From positions 1 to 40,840 of the forward strand of contig JAZKZO010000063.1 of the NCBI GenBank assembly GCA_045612665.1: DNA of 40,840 nt, given 5' to 3'. Positions 39,506 through 40,840 of this stretch are shown here, piece after piece. A model generated the notes under the pieces. That model was given only the letters and a program-made list of their open reading frames with translations, did no database searches and was not told where the DNA came from. The translations under genes were made by a program, and so were the position numbers. Source of the DNA: RGIG2000 sp045612665. GTDB lineage: Bacteria; Bacillota; Clostridia; Oscillospirales; CAG-272. Numbering within the stretch: the stretch's first letter is position 1; the number at the start of each line of letters is the position of its first letter.

Positions 39506-40840
39506 TTATTGATTTTGCTTGTTTTCCTCTGCCAAGATAGCCTCTTGCTTTATTCTTTCAAGAGTGAGTGCGTCAAGGTAAATGCCCGGATTAACCTCAA
39601 TCAATTTGCTTTCGGTAAGTGGCATTTCGTGCTGAACGTACTTAACGGTATCGGCAGTTTCGTCATTGTCATCATAATCGGCGATTACGTATGAAGCGAT
39701 AACGAGCTTGAGCTTTTCAGCAGACTCGGGGGTAAAGCCTTGAATTGCAAGGCTAAAGGAGCTGTACTCTCTGCTTGACATTTCAACCATCAAGCCCTTT
39801 GTCGTTGACAAATAGTATTCTCCGTTTTCTATTGTTATAAGATTGCTCGCATAATCGGCATTAGCAATTACGATTCCGATTTTAACCTCACCCATAAGAG
39901 TCTCATACTCCTTCAAGGCATCGGTATCGATGAAATATCCGCCGTCAATTCCTGTAGAATTGTTTTTAACTGCATAGCCCTTGGTTGTGATAATTGGACT
40001 TGCACTCTTGTCCTCGTTAATGGCGGTGCATCTAGCGCATTTAACGTGTCTTGTTCCGTAATCACCAAAGGATGCGTAGATTATTTTAAGAAGCGTTGCG
40101 CTCTTGCTCACGTCAAACTCGTGTGCACTTGGGTCAGTCCAACCCTCAATTTCGCCCATTTCATGGCCACAGAAGCAAACGCCTTGAACGGTTGATTTTT
40201 CTACACAGTTACCTGGCTTTATAACCTCAGTTGATGTTTTTGGATTCGCAAAATGCTTAAAGAGCTCAGTTCCCCAAACGGTTTGATATGCTCTGCCTGC
40301 CTGCCCTGAAGCGCAGGAGTACATTATAATATCGTCGTGAGAGCCCTCAAAGGTAAAGGTAGCTTCAAAACCACCAACAACGTCGTTTGGATTAGCAAAA
40401 ACGTAATTCATATAGCTTGTGGTTGGATTCGCCCACGCATTGAATGATGTCATATTGCCAAGGAATACTACTGTTTTTGGATTTTCAGCAGTAGCACCGT
40501 AGTCAAGGAAGGATCTGTAATCTCCAACTGCGGTATATGTGGTTGGGAAAACCAAAACGTCGTTTATATTGCTACAGCCTCTGAAAAGCTGGTCGCCGCA
40601 GCTTTGGAATTTAGATGGCATATAATACACCTTTGGCTTTTCAACGTTATCCGGGTTATCAAAGCGTTCGTTTGTTAAAAACATCTTTGTATACTTTGAA
40701 CCGTTACCGTTTTGACCGCCTTGGAATGTGCTCCATGTTGGATCGGTTCCAAATTTAACCAAGTTATCCGGCAAGTGAACAGGACCAAGATTATAGCAGC
40801 CAATAAGCGAAGCATTATTCATATGAGTAACGCTATCAGG
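39506..40840 (-). CDS. Second BspA-type LRR protein, 5' end outside window
   Basis: The last 445 residues of a minus-strand gene whose frame continues past the right edge (PDSVTH precedes the first Met seen, a typical LRR_5 unit), so that Met is internal. The visible part has LRR_5 repeats (CYNLGPVHLPDNLVKFG, FRGCSNINDVLVFPTTYTAVG), then a Cys region (CVEKSTVQGVCFCGH and HVKCARC), then a C-terminal beta-rich domain with DTDALKEYE, VKIGIVIAN, FSLAIQGF and LKLVIASYV. These match in order the end of the protein at 13170-15134. It ends in a Glu/Lys/Gln helix without an anchor motif. It is probably secreted, like its relative. Confidence 0.85.
   Translation of the reverse strand, partial: PDSVTHMNNASLIGCYNLGPVHLPDNLVKFGTDPTWSTFQGGQNGNGSKYTKMFLTNERFDNPDNVEKPKVYYMPSKFQSCGDQLFRGCSNINDVLVFPTTYTAVGDYRSFLDYGATAENPKTVVFLGNMTSFNAWANPTTSYMNYVFANPNDVVGGFEATFTFEGSHDDIIMYSCASGQAGRAYQTVWGTELFKHFANPKTSTEVIKPGNCVEKSTVQGVCFCGHEMGEIEGWTDPSAHEFDVSKSATLLKIIYASFGDYGTRHVKCARCTAINEDKSASPIITTKGYAVKNNSTGIDGGYFIDTDALKEYETLMGEVKIGIVIANADYASNLITIENGEYYLSTTKGLMVEMSSREYSSFSLAIQGFTPESAEKLKLVIASYVIADYDDNDETADTVKYVQHEMPLTESKLIEVNPGIYLDALTLERIKQEAILAEENKQNQ

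Noticed and set aside
40820..40822. ATG near the right edge as start of the second LRR gene
   Set aside because: The frame stays open upstream with LRR-like residues PDSVTH, and there is no signal peptide or ribosome binding site, so the Met is internal.
1..40840. CRISPR arrays, tRNA or rRNA genes, transposases, prophage genes
   Set aside because: No regularly spaced repeats, cloverleaf-like segments or recognisable element proteins were found on reading both strands by eye.

Overview
This window reads as chromosomal DNA of an anaerobic, low-to-moderate GC Firmicute, most likely an uncultured gut Clostridia. The evidence is a clostridial-type 55-residue 2[4Fe-4S] ferredoxin, strong GGAGG-type ribosome binding sites, TTGACA/TATAAT promoters with 17-bp spacers, a CIRCE/HrcA operator before groES-groEL, and the Firmicutes gene block holB-ricT-trmN6-rsmI-metG-tatD. 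I see no tRNA, rRNA, CRISPR array, insertion sequence or prophage. No stretch longer than about 260 bases is free of genes.

Layout. 1-1463: the N-terminal part of a lipoprotein and gap (both minus strand). 1723-9570: the holB-to-tatD block of replication, translation and RNA-modification genes, with a ferredoxin gene and nagA interleaved where Bacillus has yabA, yazA and abrB. 9605-13128: a CwlD-like amidase, radA and a MORN-repeat protein. 13170-15134: a secreted leucine-rich-repeat (BspA-type) protein. 15290-18360: an N-terminal-Cys asparagine synthetase and an MFS transporter. 18395-20973: a GNAT acetyltransferase translationally coupled to a cytoplasmic GH78-like rhamnosidase. 21088-22978: a PAP2 phosphatase and two small membrane proteins. 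23134-25651: a Xer-type recombinase, acpP, an unknown protein and a cytidylate-kinase-like protein. 25842-29046: fba, then groES-groEL-DUF1292 on the other strand. 29242-33545: an AGCS Na+/amino-acid symporter and a fused MacB-like ABC transporter. 33641-33799: an orphan 52-residue peptide gene with a consensus promoter. 33890-39422: the aspartate-family pathway, with thrC and an ACT-domain gene divergent from hom-lysC-asd. 39506-40840: a second LRR protein, cut by the window edge, sharing its C-terminal module with the first.

How it works together. gap and fba serve glycolysis. lysC-asd-hom-thrC lead from aspartate toward threonine; homoserine kinase (thrB) is not here. The cytoplasmic rhamnosidase beside an MFS permease suggests import and internal hydrolysis of rhamnosides (inference). 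Transcription units are short and many gene pairs are closed by perfect bidirectional hairpin terminators.

Most of the window is conserved housekeeping DNA. I do not see a convincing new multi-gene system. The best leads for new biology are the shared Cys-pair C-terminal module of the two LRR proteins, the 52-residue peptide gene with a palindrome inside its promoter, the triple in-phase TGTTCACA repeat before the symporter gene, the terminator hairpin that buries the amidase ribosome binding site, and the three-supermodule MORN protein.
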